A stretch of DNA of 64,000 bases, from assembly GCA_019745555.1 (NCBI GenBank), contig JAIESX010000002.1, positions 62,001 to 126,000 on the forward strand, given 5' to 3'. The notes under the pieces are model-generated. The model was given only the letters and a program-made list of their open reading frames with translations. It was not told where the DNA came from and ran no database searches. Source of the DNA: Burkholderiaceae bacterium. GTDB lineage: Bacteria > Pseudomonadota > Gammaproteobacteria > Burkholderiales > Burkholderiaceae_C. The first letter of the stretch is position 1. Every line of letters starts with the position of its first letter. This document shows positions 21,423-32,133 of this stretch, one piece after another. Made by a program: the position numbers and the translations under genes.

Positions 21423-22036
21423 AGTTGTATTCCCTTGGCCCGCAGCGCCTTGTTCAAAGCCTGGACGGCTCGCGAACAGTGCGTTTTGACGCTGCCCTCC
21501 GAACACCCCATGGCCGCGGCAGTCTCCGCCACGTCCAATTCCTCCCAATAACGCATCAGAAAGGCTTCCCGTTGACGGGCAGGCAGCTCCTGGATCTCGA
21601 GCTCGATTTCCCGCAGGATCTGGGCCCGCTGGGTCGAGCTTTCGGCGCTTTCGACCTGGGCCGATGCGCCCGTGTTATCCAAATTTTCCAGCAGATCGAA
21701 GCCGCTGTCATCGGCCGCCGCCTCGAGATCACCGATGTTGGAGAACAGGGCGTGCCGGGTCTTCTGCCGTCGAAACCAGTCCAGGGTGGTGTTGGAGAGG
21801 ATGCGCTGGAAGAGCATGGGCAGCTCTTCGATGGGCTTGTGGCTGTAGTGCTCGACCAGCTTCATCATGCTGTCCTGCACGATGTCCAGGGCCGCCTCGT
21901 CATTGCGGACATGGTAGACCGAGCGCTTGAAAGCGCGCTTTTCCACACTTTTGAGGAAATCGGACAGTTCTTGTTCGGTGGCCAAGGGAGGGGGCTGCGG
22001 GCGCGCTGTATGTCTCGTGTCGGGCCGCGGGGTCAC
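21419..22036 (-). CDS. ECF-type RNA polymerase sigma factor
   Basis: A 205-residue sigma-70 family factor with regions 2 and 4 only. Region 2 includes [19 protein letters not shown] and [19 protein letters not shown]. Region 4 is [36 protein letters not shown] in two parts, with a clear helix-turn-helix. A linker of about 45 acidic residues separates them, longer than in many ECF factors. It heads a four-gene reverse-strand cluster and overlaps the DUF3619 gene by 4 bases. Target promoters are unknown; the exported and membrane neighbours suggest envelope stress. Confidence 0.92.
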   Translation of the reverse strand: MTPRPDTRHTARPQPPPLATEQELSDFLKSVEKRAFKRSVYHVRNDEAALDIVQDSMMKLVEHYSHKPIEELPMLFQRILSNTTLDWFRRQKTRHALFSNIGDLEAAADDSGFDLLENLDNTGASAQVESAESSTQRAQILREIELEIQELPARQREAFLMRYWEELDVAETAAAMGCSEGSVKTHCSRAVQALNKALRAKGIQL

Positions 22037-22267
22037 GGCTTTTCGCGGGATTATGGCAGCCGGGCATCGATTTTTTCACCGTTTGCCCGGCAAATCCGCA
22101 TGTTGCAGTGCGATAATGAATATGCATATCAAAAAGCAAACGGGTCACGGTCCGGCGCGGCTATCCATGGCGCCCATGTCCCTGACCTCAAGTCCCGACG
22201 CGATGCCACAAGCGTTTGCGAAGGGGCACCCAAGGTTTTTCGTCAGAGAAATTCACAAAGGTTGATC

Positions 22268-24043
22268 ATGGAAATTTCCAAGGCTGAAATCACTTCGGCA
22301 GCTGCTGCGTCCGCGGCCGGCTCCGAGGAGCTGCGCGGTGCAGAGATCCTCGTCAAGGCCCTGCAGGCCGAGGACGTCAAATACGTCTGGGGCTACCCCG
22401 GCGGGGCCGTGCTCCACATTTACGACGCGTTCTACAAGCAGGACACCATCCAGCACATCCTGGTGCGCCACGAGCAGGCTGCCGTACACGCGGCCGACGG
22501 CTACGCACGTGCCACGGGCGATGTGGGCGTGGCCCTGGTGACCTCCGGTCCGGGCGTGACCAATGCCGTGACAGGCATTGCTACGGCCTATATGGACAGC
22601 ATCCCGATGGTGATCATCACGGGTCAGGTGCCGACGGCGGCCATCGGCCTGGATGCATTCCAGGAGTGCGATACCGTGGGGATCACGCGCCCCATCGTCA
22701 AGCACAACTTTCTGGTCAAGGACGCCAAGGACCTGGCCGAGACCCTCAAGAAGGCCTTCCACATCGCCCGCAGCGGTCGCCCCGGCCCGGTGGTGGTGGA
22801 CATCCCCAAGGATGTGTCCTTCAAGAAGGTGCCCTACAGCGGCTACCCCGAGACGGTGGAGATGCGCTCCTACAACCCGGTGCGCAAGGGCCATGCGGGC
22901 CAGATCCGCAAGGCCCTGCAGCTGCTGCTGACGGCCAAGCGTCCGTACATCTACACCGGCGGCGGCGTGCTGCTGGGCAATGCGACGGCCGAGCTGCGCA
23001 CCCTGGTGGACATGCTGGGGTACCCGGTGACCAACACCCTGATGGGGCTGGGCGCCTATCCGGCGACCGACCCCAAGTTCCTGGGCATGCTGGGCATGCA
23101 CGGCACGATCGAGGCCAACAACGCCATGCAGAACTGCGATGTGCTGCTGGCCGTGGGCGCGCGCTTCGACGACCGCGTCATCGGCAACCCCAAGCACTTT
23201 GCCCAGAACGAGCGCAAGATCATCCATATCGACATTGATCCTTCGAGCATCTCCAAGCGCGTCAAGGTCGACATCCCGATCGTGGGTGACGTCAAGGATG
23301 TGCTGACCGAGATGATCGCCATGATCAAGGAAAGTCCGCTGCGGCCCGATACCCATGCCCTGGGCGGCTGGTGGGAGGCCATCAATGGCTGGCGCAAGCG
23401 TGACTGCCTCAACTACGACCGCAGCAACACCGAAGTCATCAAGCCGCAGTTCGTGATCGAGACCCTGTGGAACATGACGCGTGACGTTGACACCTACATC
23501 ACGTCCGACGTCGGCCAGCACCAGATGTGGGCCGCCCAGTACTACAAGTTCGACGAGCCGCGTCGCTGGATCAACTCCGGCGGTCTGGGCACCATGGGTG
23601 TGGGCATTCCCTATGCCATGGGCATCAAGCTGGCCAAGCCCGAGAGCGAGGTCTATTGCGTGACGGGCGAAGGCTCGGTGCAGATGTGCATCCAGGAGCT
23701 GTCCACCTGCCTGCAGTACAACACGCCGATCAAGGTGCTGTCGCTCAACAACCGCTACCTTGGCATGGTGCGCCAGTGGCAGCAGATCGAGTACTCCGGC
23801 CGCTACAGCCACAGCTACATGGACGCGCTGCCTGATTTCGTGAAGCTTGCCGAGGCCTACGGCCACGTCGGCATGCTGATCGAGAAGCCGCAGGACGTGG
23901 AGCCGGCGCTGCGCGAGGCGCGCAAGCTCAAGGATCGTACGGTCTTCATGGACTTCCGCACCGACCCCACCGAGAACGTGTTCCCGATGGTGCAGGCTGG
24001 CAAGGGCATCACCGAGATGCTGCTGGGGGCCGAAGACCTGTAA
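22268..24043 (+). CDS. ilvB: Acetolactate synthase large (catalytic) subunit
   Basis: First common step of branched-chain amino acid synthesis: condenses pyruvate with pyruvate or 2-oxobutyrate using thiamine diphosphate and FAD. 591 residues. The catalytic Glu is in [16 protein letters not shown]. The ThDP/Mg site is [13 protein letters not shown] ending in NNRYLGMV, and the FAD region includes [15 protein letters not shown]. The family usually has GDGS at the metal site; this protein has GEGS, which I recall as common in related betaproteobacteria. The ATG at 22268 begins 2 bases after the stop of a short upstream frame. First gene of ilvB-ilvN-ilvC. Confidence 0.96.
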   Translation: MEISKAEITSAAAASAAGSEELRGAEILVKALQAEDVKYVWGYPGGAVLHIYDAFYKQDTIQHILVRHEQAAVHAADGYARATGDVGVALVTSGPGVTNAVTGIATAYMDSIPMVIITGQVPTAAIGLDAFQECDTVGITRPIVKHNFLVKDAKDLAETLKKAFHIARSGRPGPVVVDIPKDVSFKKVPYSGYPETVEMRSYNPVRKGHAGQIRKALQLLLTAKRPYIYTGGGVLLGNATAELRTLVDMLGYPVTNTLMGLGAYPATDPKFLGMLGMHGTIEANNAMQNCDVLLAVGARFDDRVIGNPKHFAQNERKIIHIDIDPSSISKRVKVDIPIVGDVKDVLTEMIAMIKESPLRPDTHALGGWWEAINGWRKRDCLNYDRSNTEVIKPQFVIETLWNMTRDVDTYITSDVGQHQMWAAQYYKFDEPRRWINSGGLGTMGVGIPYAMGIKLAKPESEVYCVTGEGSVQMCIQELSTCLQYNTPIKVLSLNNRYLGMVRQWQQIEYSGRYSHSYMDALPDFVKLAEAYGHVGMLIEKPQDVEPALREARKLKDRTVFMDFRTDPTENVFPMVQAGKGITEMLLGAEDL

Positions 24044-24152
24044 GCCGGCGTGGCCCCCAGGGCCGTGTCATCTCAACTGAAGACGAATCTATTGCCTGCC
24101 AAGCCCGGTCGTTACCGCGACCGGGGGAGGGCAGCAAAAAGAGGAATCACAT

Positions 24153-25689
<1,537 letters not shown>

Positions 25690-25709
25690 CCCGAATTCCC
25701 CTTCGGTGA

Positions 25710-25738
25710 AACAAGGCCACTTCGGTGGCCTTGTTTTA
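25710..25738 (+). terminator. Intrinsic terminator of the ilvBNC operon
   Basis: Stem AACAAGGCCAC / GTGGCCTTGTT with a TTCG tetraloop, followed by TTTAT. It ends the operon before pssA. Confidence 0.88.
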
Positions 25739-25823
25739 TGGGGAGCAAGGGGCTGGCTTACACTTGCCGGCATGACACACAAGAATCGGATTCCCGGGAT
25801 GAAACAGTCGAGTGGGGTGAACC

Positions 25824-26639
25824 ATGGATGATGCGCCGCAGCAGCATGGGGCCGAAGAGGCCGGTGTGGTGGTGCGCAAGCGCCGCAAGGGCATCTACAT
25901 CCTGCCCAATCTCTTCACACTGGGCGGGCTGTTTGGTGGCTTCTACGCCATCGTCATGGCCATGAATGGCCGCTACGACCTGGCGGCTATCGGTATCTTC
26001 AGCGCCATGGTGCTCGACAGCCTGGATGGCCGGGTGGCTCGGATGACCAATACCCAGAGTGCCTTCGGCGAGCAGATGGACTCCCTGGCCGACATGGTTT
26101 CCTTCGGTGCCGCGCCCGCTCTGGTCGCCTATGAGTGGGCCTTGCGGGGGCTGGGGCGCTGGGGCTGGGTGGCCGCCTTTGTCTACTGCGCCTGCGCGGC
26201 GCTGCGGCTGGCGCGCTTCAACGTCAACACCGGTGTGGTCGACAAGCGCTACTTCCAGGGCCTGCCTTCGCCGGCGGCGGCGGCACTGGTCACCGGCTTC
26301 ATCTGGATCATGACGGAGTGGGGCGTGGATCCGGCCGTGGTGGCCTGGCCCATGTTCGCGCTGGCGCTCTATGCCGGCCTGACCATGGTCAGCAACGTAC
26401 CCTTCTACAGCTTCAAGGACCTGAGCATGAAGAAGAGTGTGCCCTTTGCCGTGGTCATCCTCATCGTCCTGGGCATTGCCGTGGTCACCATCGACCCGGC
26501 CACCGTGCTCTTCGGCGTCTTCGTGATCTATGGCCTGAGCGGCTATGGCGTCTACGCCTGGCGCAAGCTCAAGGGCCAACCCGTGAGCGTGATCAGCACT
26601 TCGACGGACGAGCCGGACGAGCGGGGCCTGCACCACTGA
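25824..26639 (+). CDS. pssA: CDP-diacylglycerol--serine O-phosphatidyltransferase
   Basis: Makes phosphatidylserine, the precursor of phosphatidylethanolamine, in the inner membrane. 271 residues with about eight hydrophobic segments. The CDP-alcohol phosphotransferase motif DG(x)2AR(x)8G(x)3D(x)3D is exact: DSLDGRVARMTNTQSAFGEQ followed by MDSLAD. This is the integral-membrane (type II) enzyme. Start ATG at 25824; the first 20 residues are cytoplasmic and end in a basic RKRRKG stop. The placement between ilvC and leuA is a recurring Burkholderiales gene order, but the terminators here make it a separate unit. Confidence 0.94.
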   Translation: MDDAPQQHGAEEAGVVVRKRRKGIYILPNLFTLGGLFGGFYAIVMAMNGRYDLAAIGIFSAMVLDSLDGRVARMTNTQSAFGEQMDSLADMVSFGAAPALVAYEWALRGLGRWGWVAAFVYCACAALRLARFNVNTGVVDKRYFQGLPSPAAAALVTGFIWIMTEWGVDPAVVAWPMFALALYAGLTMVSNVPFYSFKDLSMKKSVPFAVVILIVLGIAVVTIDPATVLFGVFVIYGLSGYGVYAWRKLKGQPVSVISTSTDEPDERGLHH

Positions 26640-26696
26640 ATGTCGACATAGCGTATCGCTATCACGCGCCCGTACTTTTGTGCTACATTGAAGGCC

Positions 26697-26753
26697 ATGA
26701 AATTCCTTGCGCTAGCCCTACTGCTTACCTGCCAACACGGGCGGATCCGGTAG
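26697..26753 (+). CDS. leuL: leu leader peptide (attenuator sensor ORF)
   Basis: An 18-codon reading frame, MKFLALALLLTCQHGRIR, ending in TAG. Five of residues 4-10 are Leu (codons CTT, CTA, CTA, CTG, CTT), including the rare CTA twice and three Leu in a row. It is followed 20 bases later by an intrinsic terminator and then leuA, the textbook layout for ribosome-mediated attenuation: scarce Leu-tRNA stalls the ribosome on the Leu codons and prevents the terminator. An extended -10-like TGCTACATT ends only 7 bases before the ATG, so the peptide could be translated from a leaderless or very short 5' end; a GAAGG also sits close to the ATG. Confidence 0.85.
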   Translation: MKFLALALLLTCQHGRIR

Positions 26754-26772
26754 CGCGCGCGCATTCCCAACC

Positions 26773-26808
26773 AAGGCCCGTATGCACCCGCAGCGGGCCT
26801 TTTGTTTT
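26773..26808 (+). terminator. Attenuator terminator upstream of leuA
   Basis: Stem AAGGCCCG / CGGGCCTT with a 13-base loop, then TTGTTTT. It lies between the Leu-rich leader peptide and leuA, so it is most likely conditional (attenuation) and not the end of pssA. The sequence between the leader stop and the stem is GC-rich and could form the competing antiterminator. Confidence 0.85.
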
Positions 26809-26855
26809 AGGTTGTCGTTTTCGAACTGCGGGCGCCCAGCGAACAGGAGCAAAAA

Positions 26856-28394
26856 ATGGCTGACAAACTGATCATTTTCGACACCACCTTGCGCGACGGC
26901 GAGCAGTCGCCTGGCGCGTCCATGACCAAGGATGAGAAGCTGCGCATCGCCCGCCAGCTCGAGCGCCTGAAAGTCGACGTGATCGAGGCCGGTTTCGCCG
27001 CCAGCTCGAACGGCGATTTCGAGGCCGTGCAGGCCATTGCCAACGCGATCAAGGATTCCACCATCTGCTCGCTCTCGCGTGCCAATGACCGTGACATCTC
27101 GCGGGCCGCTGAGGCGCTCAAGGGGGCCAACCGGGCCCGCATCCACACCTTCATCGCCACCTCTCCGCTGCACATGGAGAAGAAGCTGCGCATGACGCCC
27201 GAGCAGGTGCTGGAGCAGGCCAAGCTGGCGGTGCGCTTTGCGCGCAACCAGGTGGCCGACGTGGAGTTCAGTGCCGAGGACGGCTACCGTTCCGAGATGG
27301 ATTTCCTGTGTCGCGTCGTCGAAGCCGTCATCAAGGAAGGCGCGACCACCATCAACATCCCAGATACCGTGGGCTACGCCATTCCCGAGCTCTACGGCAA
27401 CTTCATCAAGACCCTGCGCGAGCGCGTGCCCAATTCCGACAAGGCGGTCTGGTCCGTGCATTGCCACAACGACCTGGGGATGGCGGTGGCCAACTCGCTC
27501 GCTGGCGTCAAGATCGGCGGTGCCCGTCAGGTCGAGTGCACGATCAACGGCCTGGGTGAGCGCGCCGGCAACTGCAGCCTGGAGGAGATCGTCATGGCCG
27601 TACGCACGCGTCGTGACTATTTCAGTCTGGACGTCGGCATCGACACCTCTCAGATCGTGCCTGCCAGCCGCATGGTGAGCCAGACCACCGGCTTCGTGGT
27701 GCAACCCAACAAGGCCGTGGTCGGCGCCAACGCCTTCGCCCATGCATCCGGCATCCACCAGGACGGCGTGCTCAAGGCGCGCGACACCTACGAGATCATG
27801 CGCGCCGAGGATGTGGGCTGGAGCGCCAACAAGATCGTGCTGGGCAAGCTGTCTGGCCGCAACGCCTTCAAGCAGCGCCTGCAGGACCTGGGCGTCGCGC
27901 TGGAGAGCGAGACCGAGCTCAACACCGCCTTTGCGCGGTTCAAGGAGCTGGCGGACCGCAAGAGCGAGATCTTCGACGAGGATATCCTCGCCTTGGTGAG
28001 CGACGAGAGCGTCACGAGCGAGAAGGAGCAATACGGCTTTGTCTCCCTGGCGCAACACAGCGAGACGGGCGAGAAGCCGCATGCAGCCATCGTGTTCACG
28101 GTGGATGGCAAGGAGGTGCATGGCGAGTCCGACGGCAATGGCCCGGTCGACGCCTCACTCAAGGCCATCGAGTCGCACATCAAGAGCGGCGCGGAGATGG
28201 TGCTGTATTCGGTCAATGCCATCAGCGGCTCCACCGAGAGCCAGGGCGAGGTCACGGTGCGCCTGCAGAACAGTGGCCGGGTGGTTAATGGCGTGGGGGC
28301 GGACCCCGACATCGTCGTGGCGTCTGCCAAGGCCTATCTGAGCGCGCTCAACAAACTGCACAGCAAAGCTGACCGTGTGGCTGCGCAAGGGTAA
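26856..28394 (+). CDS. leuA: 2-isopropylmalate synthase
   Basis: First committed step of leucine synthesis: acetyl-CoA plus 2-oxoisovalerate gives 2-isopropylmalate. 512 residues, the usual length. The catalytic TIM barrel begins [17 protein letters not shown] and has the metal-binding HxH in [13 protein letters not shown] and the [13 protein letters not shown] loop. The C-terminal LeuA dimer/regulatory domain (about 390-510) should bind leucine for feedback inhibition. CAGGAG precedes the ATG by 6 bases. Expression is probably controlled by the upstream leader peptide and terminator. Confidence 0.97.
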   Translation: MADKLIIFDTTLRDGEQSPGASMTKDEKLRIARQLERLKVDVIEAGFAASSNGDFEAVQAIANAIKDSTICSLSRANDRDISRAAEALKGANRARIHTFIATSPLHMEKKLRMTPEQVLEQAKLAVRFARNQVADVEFSAEDGYRSEMDFLCRVVEAVIKEGATTINIPDTVGYAIPELYGNFIKTLRERVPNSDKAVWSVHCHNDLGMAVANSLAGVKIGGARQVECTINGLGERAGNCSLEEIVMAVRTRRDYFSLDVGIDTSQIVPASRMVSQTTGFVVQPNKAVVGANAFAHASGIHQDGVLKARDTYEIMRAEDVGWSANKIVLGKLSGRNAFKQRLQDLGVALESETELNTAFARFKELADRKSEIFDEDILALVSDESVTSEKEQYGFVSLAQHSETGEKPHAAIVFTVDGKEVHGESDGNGPVDASLKAIESHIKSGAEMVLYSVNAISGSTESQGEVTVRLQNSGRVVNGVGADPDIVVASAKAYLSALNKLHSKADRVAAQG

Positions 28395-28443
28395 GCACAA
28401 TTCGTAACTTGTAAGAATGTGTTGAGAAAACGACGCCAAGTGC

Positions 28444-28472
28444 TTGATCCTGCATGACATTTTCTGTATAAC
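28444..28472 (+). promoter_or_regulatory. Sigma-70-type promoter for the PBP7-like gene
   Basis: TTGATC at 28444-28449 and TATAAC at 28467-28472 are separated by exactly 17 bases. The predicted transcript would begin near 28479, about 55 bases before the chosen start codon. Confidence 0.65.
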
Positions 28473-28533
28473 CTCGCCCATGGTGGTGCCATGTTCCCCT
28501 GGCACCTGTTTTTTGCGGTGCAAGGGTGTGCGG

Positions 28534-29562
28534 GTGAAACAATTGCGTCATTTTTTCTGGGTGGGTTCCGTCGTGCTGGCGATGCTGGTGGCGGCACCCA
28601 TGGCGGCCACAGCGCAGTCCCAGGGGGCTAGCAAGCACGCTTCTGCCAAGAAAAGTACGACCGAGGCCAAGCGCAAGGCGGCGGCCAAGCGCAGTGCGCG
28701 TGTTGTACGTCCGGCCCGTCCTTCCGACGCCATGCGCGCTGGCCTGCATGGCACACGTGATCCTCTCTCCCTGCGCTCCAGCGTTGCCTACGTGGTCGAC
28801 CAGGAAACCCAGGAAGTGCTGTTCAGCAAGAACGAAGAGGCCGTGCTGCCCATCGCCTCGCTGACCAAGCTCATGACGGCCCTGCTGATCAGCGAGGCCG
28901 AACTGCCGCTGGATGAGTCCATCACCATCACCCGTGACGATGTGGACACCGAGAAAGGCAGTACCTCGCGCCTGCGCGTCGGCGCGACGCTAACCCGCGG
29001 CGAACTGCTGCACCTGGCGCTGATGTCCAGCGAGAACCGGGCGGCGCATGCCTTGGGCCGCACCTATCCCGGCGGGCTGGATGTCTTTGTCGAGATGATG
29101 AATGCCAAAGCCCAGCTGCTGGGCATGCAGGACACACGCTTCGTCGAGCCCACGGGTCTGTCCAGCAAGAACAAGTCCAGTGCCCGCGATCTGGCGGTGC
29201 TGGTCGATGTGGCCTCGGAAGACGAACTGTTGCGCGACTACTCCACCTCGCGCGCCCACCAGGTGGCCGATGGGCGTCGCAAGTTGATGTTCAGCAACAC
29301 CAACCGTCTGGTGCTCAATCCGAGCTGGGAGATCGGCCTGCAGAAGACGGGTTACATCTCCGAAGCGGGCCAGTGCCTGGTCATGCAGGCCAAAGTAGCC
29401 GGGCGCAATGTGATCATGGTGTTTCTGGATTCCGCGGGCAAGCTCAGCCGCCTGGGCGATGCCGAGCGTGTGCGGCGCTGGGTCGAATCGATTCCCGCGC
29501 GACAGCAGATCGTGCCTGTGACCGACAACCGTACGGAACCGCAGGCCACGCGCGTACTGTGA
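28534..29562 (+). CDS. pbpG: D-alanyl-D-alanine endopeptidase (PBP7/PbpG type)
   Basis: A periplasmic penicillin-binding protein that cuts DD-crosslinks in peptidoglycan. 342 residues from a GTG start at 28534, which places a clean signal peptide (about 1-28, cleavage after ATA-Q) at the N-terminus; AGGG lies 8 bases upstream. Starting further upstream would put a Cys-rich unnatural stretch before the signal sequence. A Lys/Ala/Arg-rich linker (about 30-65) precedes the peptidase S11 domain. Catalytic motifs: SLTK (nucleophile Ser109), SEN and KTG. There is no C-terminal amphipathic anchor, as expected for PBP7 and unlike PBP5/6. It has its own promoter downstream of leuA. Confidence 0.92.
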   Translation: MKQLRHFFWVGSVVLAMLVAAPMAATAQSQGASKHASAKKSTTEAKRKAAAKRSARVVRPARPSDAMRAGLHGTRDPLSLRSSVAYVVDQETQEVLFSKNEEAVLPIASLTKLMTALLISEAELPLDESITITRDDVDTEKGSTSRLRVGATLTRGELLHLALMSSENRAAHALGRTYPGGLDVFVEMMNAKAQLLGMQDTRFVEPTGLSSKNKSSARDLAVLVDVASEDELLRDYSTSRAHQVADGRRKLMFSNTNRLVLNPSWEIGLQKTGYISEAGQCLVMQAKVAGRNVIMVFLDSAGKLSRLGDAERVRRWVESIPARQQIVPVTDNRTEPQATRVL

Positions 29563-29588
29563 CGCGCGGCGCGGCAGGTTTGATTGCG

Positions 29589-29608
29589 AGGGGCGCTGCG
29601 GCGCCCCT
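29589..29608. terminator. Possible bidirectional terminator hairpin between pbpG and the IclR gene
   Basis: Perfect stem AGGGGCGC / GCGCCCCT with a TGCG loop, between converging genes and touching the IclR stop codon. The T-runs on either side are poor, so it may be a weak or Rho-assisted terminator. Confidence 0.4.
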
Positions 29609-30402
29609 CAGCGTTTCTCGGCGCCGCCAGCCTGATAGCCCAGCATGCGTGAAATCTCGCTGGCGATGGACTGCAGCTTGGGCAGCCAGTCCTTGTCCAG
29701 CCGGCCGGTCGGTGCCGAGATGGACAGACCCGCCACGAGCTTGCCCTGGTCGTCGTGGATGCCCGCGGCCATGCAGTGCACGCCCAGTTCCAGCTCCTCG
29801 TCGTCGTGGGCCACACCGTACTGGCGCACCTTGGAGAGTTCCCGTTCCAGCACCGGCAGCTGGGTGATGCTGTTCTTCGTATGGCCGGCCAGACCGGTGC
29901 GCGTGGCATAGGCGCGCACGCGCTGCGGGTCATCGTCGGCCAGGAAGAGCTTGCCTACCGAGGTCAGGTGCAGCGGCGCGCGGCCACCGATGGCGCGCAC
30001 CACCTGCATGCCCGAGCGTTCGCTGTAGGCGCGCTCGATGTAGACGATCTCGTCGCCCTGGCGCATGCTCAGGTTCACCGGCTGCTGGATCTGGCGGTGC
30101 AGTTCGCGCATGGGCGCAATGGCCGCATCGCGCACGTTCAGGCGGGCCTTCACCAGATTGCCCAGTTCCAGCAGGCGCATGCCCAGGCGGTAGGTGCCGG
30201 GCTGGGGGCGGTCGACGAAACGCCCGCTGGCCAGGTCGTTGAGGATGCGGTGGGCGGTGGAAGGGTGCAACCCGGTTTTTTCGCTGATTTCCTTGAGCGA
30301 AATGGCATCTTCACGCGTGGCCAGCACGTCCATGAGGGTGAACATGCGTTCGATCACCTGCACGGTCGGCGTGGCGACGGCATCCGGGTCTTTCTTCTTC
30401 AT
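29608..30402 (-). CDS. IclR-family transcriptional regulator
   Basis: A 264-residue DNA-binding regulator. The N-terminal winged helix-turn-helix is at about 15-75 (AISLKEISEKTGLHPSTAHRILNDL). The C-terminal effector-binding domain (about 90-255) has LTSVGKLFLADD and AAGIHDDQGKLVAGLSISAP, the typical IclR end motif. The target is not obvious: the neighbours are pbpG (convergent) and bpt, and no catabolic operon adjoins it, so it probably acts elsewhere or represses itself. Start ATG at 30402 gives MKKKDPDAVATP, a normal beginning. Confidence 0.92.
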   Translation of the reverse strand: MKKKDPDAVATPTVQVIERMFTLMDVLATREDAISLKEISEKTGLHPSTAHRILNDLASGRFVDRPQPGTYRLGMRLLELGNLVKARLNVRDAAIAPMRELHRQIQQPVNLSMRQGDEIVYIERAYSERSGMQVVRAIGGRAPLHLTSVGKLFLADDDPQRVRAYATRTGLAGHTKNSITQLPVLERELSKVRQYGVAHDDEELELGVHCMAAGIHDDQGKLVAGLSISAPTGRLDKDWLPKLQSIASEISRMLGYQAGGAEKR

Positions 30403-30444
30403 CGGGGCACTCCTCCATAACGTGCCCGATTTTATCTCGTGAAA

Positions 30445-31215
30445 TCAGTCTTTGGGGCTCGGCATCGCGGTGCCATGCGGGACGGCGGGTTGCCAGCGTC
30501 CCTGCAGCAGCAGCTCATGAGGTGCGTAGCGTGCCTTGTAGTTCATCTTGGGGCTGTCCTGGATCCAGTAGCCCAGATAGACGTGGGACAGGCCCAGCTG
30601 GCGCGCCTGCTCGATCTGCCAGAGCACGCTGTAGGTGCCGTAGCTGGCCTGCAGGTCGGGATCGTAGAAGGTGTAGACGGCCGACAGGCCGTCATCGAGC
30701 ACGTCCAGCACCGAGACCATACGCAGCGCGCCGGGGTTGCCGTCCGGCAGGGGTTCGCGGAACTCGACCAGGCGCGAATTGACGCGGCTCTGGAGCAGGA
30801 ACTGGGTGTACTGGTCGATGCTGTCCTGGTCCATGCCGCCGCCGGCATGGCGGCCGTTCTGGTAACGCAGGTACAGCTGGTAGTGCTCGGGCACGAAGCA
30901 CAGGCGCGAGACCCGGGCTTGCAGGTGCTGGTGAGCCTTCCAGGCCCGGCGCTGGCTGCGGCTGGGCTGGAAGTCCGGCACGCGCACGCGCAGCGGCACG
31001 CAGGCCTGGCAGCCGTCGCAGTGCGGGCGGTAGGTGAACATGCCGCTGCGACGAAAGCCCTGGGCGACGAGTCCGGAATAGGTGGAGTTGTTGATCAGGT
31101 GGCTGGGCGTGGCCACCTGAGAACGCGCCAGGCGCCCGCCCAGGTAGCTGCACGGGTAAGGGGCCGTGGCATAGAACTGCAGGCTCTGGAGGGGCAGATC
31201 CTTGAGGTGCGTCAC
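30445..31215 (-). CDS. bpt: Aspartate/glutamate leucyltransferase (N-degron transferase Bpt)
   Basis: Adds Leu from Leu-tRNA to proteins that begin with Asp or Glu, marking them for ClpS/ClpAP. 256 residues. The N-terminal ATE domain has the Cys cluster [12 protein letters not shown] and [13 protein letters not shown]. The C-terminal ATE domain includes [20 protein letters not shown] and [18 protein letters not shown]. The start is GTG at 31215, overlapping the aat stop by 4 bases (GTGA), so translation is coupled. aat and bpt form the paired N-degron operon common in betaproteobacteria. Confidence 0.94.
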   Translation of the reverse strand: MTHLKDLPLQSLQFYATAPYPCSYLGGRLARSQVATPSHLINNSTYSGLVAQGFRRSGMFTYRPHCDGCQACVPLRVRVPDFQPSRSQRRAWKAHQHLQARVSRLCFVPEHYQLYLRYQNGRHAGGGMDQDSIDQYTQFLLQSRVNSRLVEFREPLPDGNPGALRMVSVLDVLDDGLSAVYTFYDPDLQASYGTYSVLWQIEQARQLGLSHVYLGYWIQDSPKMNYKARYAPHELLLQGRWQPAVPHGTAMPSPKD

Positions 31216-31976
31216 GTCGATTCCGTGGAGGGCGTCAGCAGTTGCTGCCAGTATAGGGGCTGGAACTGCCAGCGCGGGGGCGACAGCTGGCGTGCCGCGT
31301 CGATGTGGCGCAGAAAATCCACACGAGGGATCTCGTGTGCCCCGAGCGTCGCCAAGTGAGGTGTGTTCTGCTGGCAGTCGATCAGGGAGATTTCGTGCGA
31401 GCGGCAGAAGGCCACCAGTGCAGCCAGCGCGATCTTGGACGCATCGCTGGCGCGCGCGAACATCGATTCGCCATACACAGCGCGCCCCAGCGAAACGCAG
31501 TACAGGCCGCCTACCAGTTGGCCATCTACCCAGGTCTCCACGCTGTGCGCATGACCGGCGCGGTGCAGGGTGATATAGGCCTGCACCATGGCCGGGACGA
31601 TCCAGGTGCCGTCCTGTCCCGGTCGCGGACTGCCGGCGCAGGCGCGGATGACGTCCTCAAAAGCCGTGTCGAAGCGGATCTCGCAGCCCGGGGTGTGGAC
31701 GAATTTCTGCAGGGTCTTGCGCAGGGAGCGGTGCAGACGGAAGTCGGACACCTTCAGCACCATGCGCGGGTCGGTGCTCCACCAGAGGATGGGCTGGCCC
31801 GGACTGAACCAGGGGAAGATACCGTGGGCGTAGGCACGGCACAGGGTGTCCACATCCAGGCTGCCACCGGCTGCCAGCAGTCCCGGTGCATCCGAGCCCG
31901 ACCCCCAAGCCTGCTCGACCGGCGGGAAGTCTTCACCGGGCTCCAGCCAGGGCAGGGGGAAGTGACGTGCGCGCAT
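31212..31976 (-). CDS. aat: Leucyl/phenylalanyl-tRNA--protein transferase
   Basis: Adds Leu or Phe to N-terminal Arg or Lys residues, creating primary N-degrons. About 254 residues. The family signature is clear: [38 protein letters not shown], and further on [31 protein letters not shown] and [15 protein letters not shown] (shown here as separate short motifs). The ATG at 31976 ([14 protein letters not shown]) is preferred over a TTG two codons upstream. First gene of the aat-bpt operon; divergent from tRNA-Pro. Confidence 0.95.
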   Translation of the reverse strand: MRARHFPLPWLEPGEDFPPVEQAWGSGSDAPGLLAAGGSLDVDTLCRAYAHGIFPWFSPGQPILWWSTDPRMVLKVSDFRLHRSLRKTLQKFVHTPGCEIRFDTAFEDVIRACAGSPRPGQDGTWIVPAMVQAYITLHRAGHAHSVETWVDGQLVGGLYCVSLGRAVYGESMFARASDASKIALAALVAFCRSHEISLIDCQQNTPHLATLGAHEIPRVDFLRHIDAARQLSPPRWQFQPLYWQQLLTPSTEST

Positions 31977-32036
31977 GCACAAACTTTAGCGCATGGGCCG
32001 AAGCGCGCAGGCCGCCCGGTAGAATACGCGTCCAGT

Positions 32037-32113
32037 CGGGGCGTAGCGCAGCCTGGTAGCGCATCTGCTTTGGGAGCAGAGGGTCGTACGTTCGAATCGT
32101 ATCGCCCCGACCA
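32037..32113 (+). tRNA. tRNA-Pro (anticodon TGG)
   Basis: A 77-base cloverleaf. The acceptor stem CGGGGCG pairs with CGCCCCG, the D arm is GCGCAGCCTGGTAGCGC, and the anticodon stem TCTGC/GCAGA encloses the loop TTTGGGA, reading TGG. The T arm contains GTTCGAATC, and the CCA end is encoded. The UGG anticodon reads most or all Pro codons by wobble. The thermonuclease-like gene begins 20 bases later without room for its own promoter. Confidence 0.97.
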
Positions 32114-32133
32114 TCCACACATCCTCGGTCTCC

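Noticed and set aside
22116-22265. The short frame before ilvB as an Ile/Leu/Val attenuator peptide.
   Set aside because: It lacks a cluster of branched-chain codons, and no terminator lies between it and ilvB.
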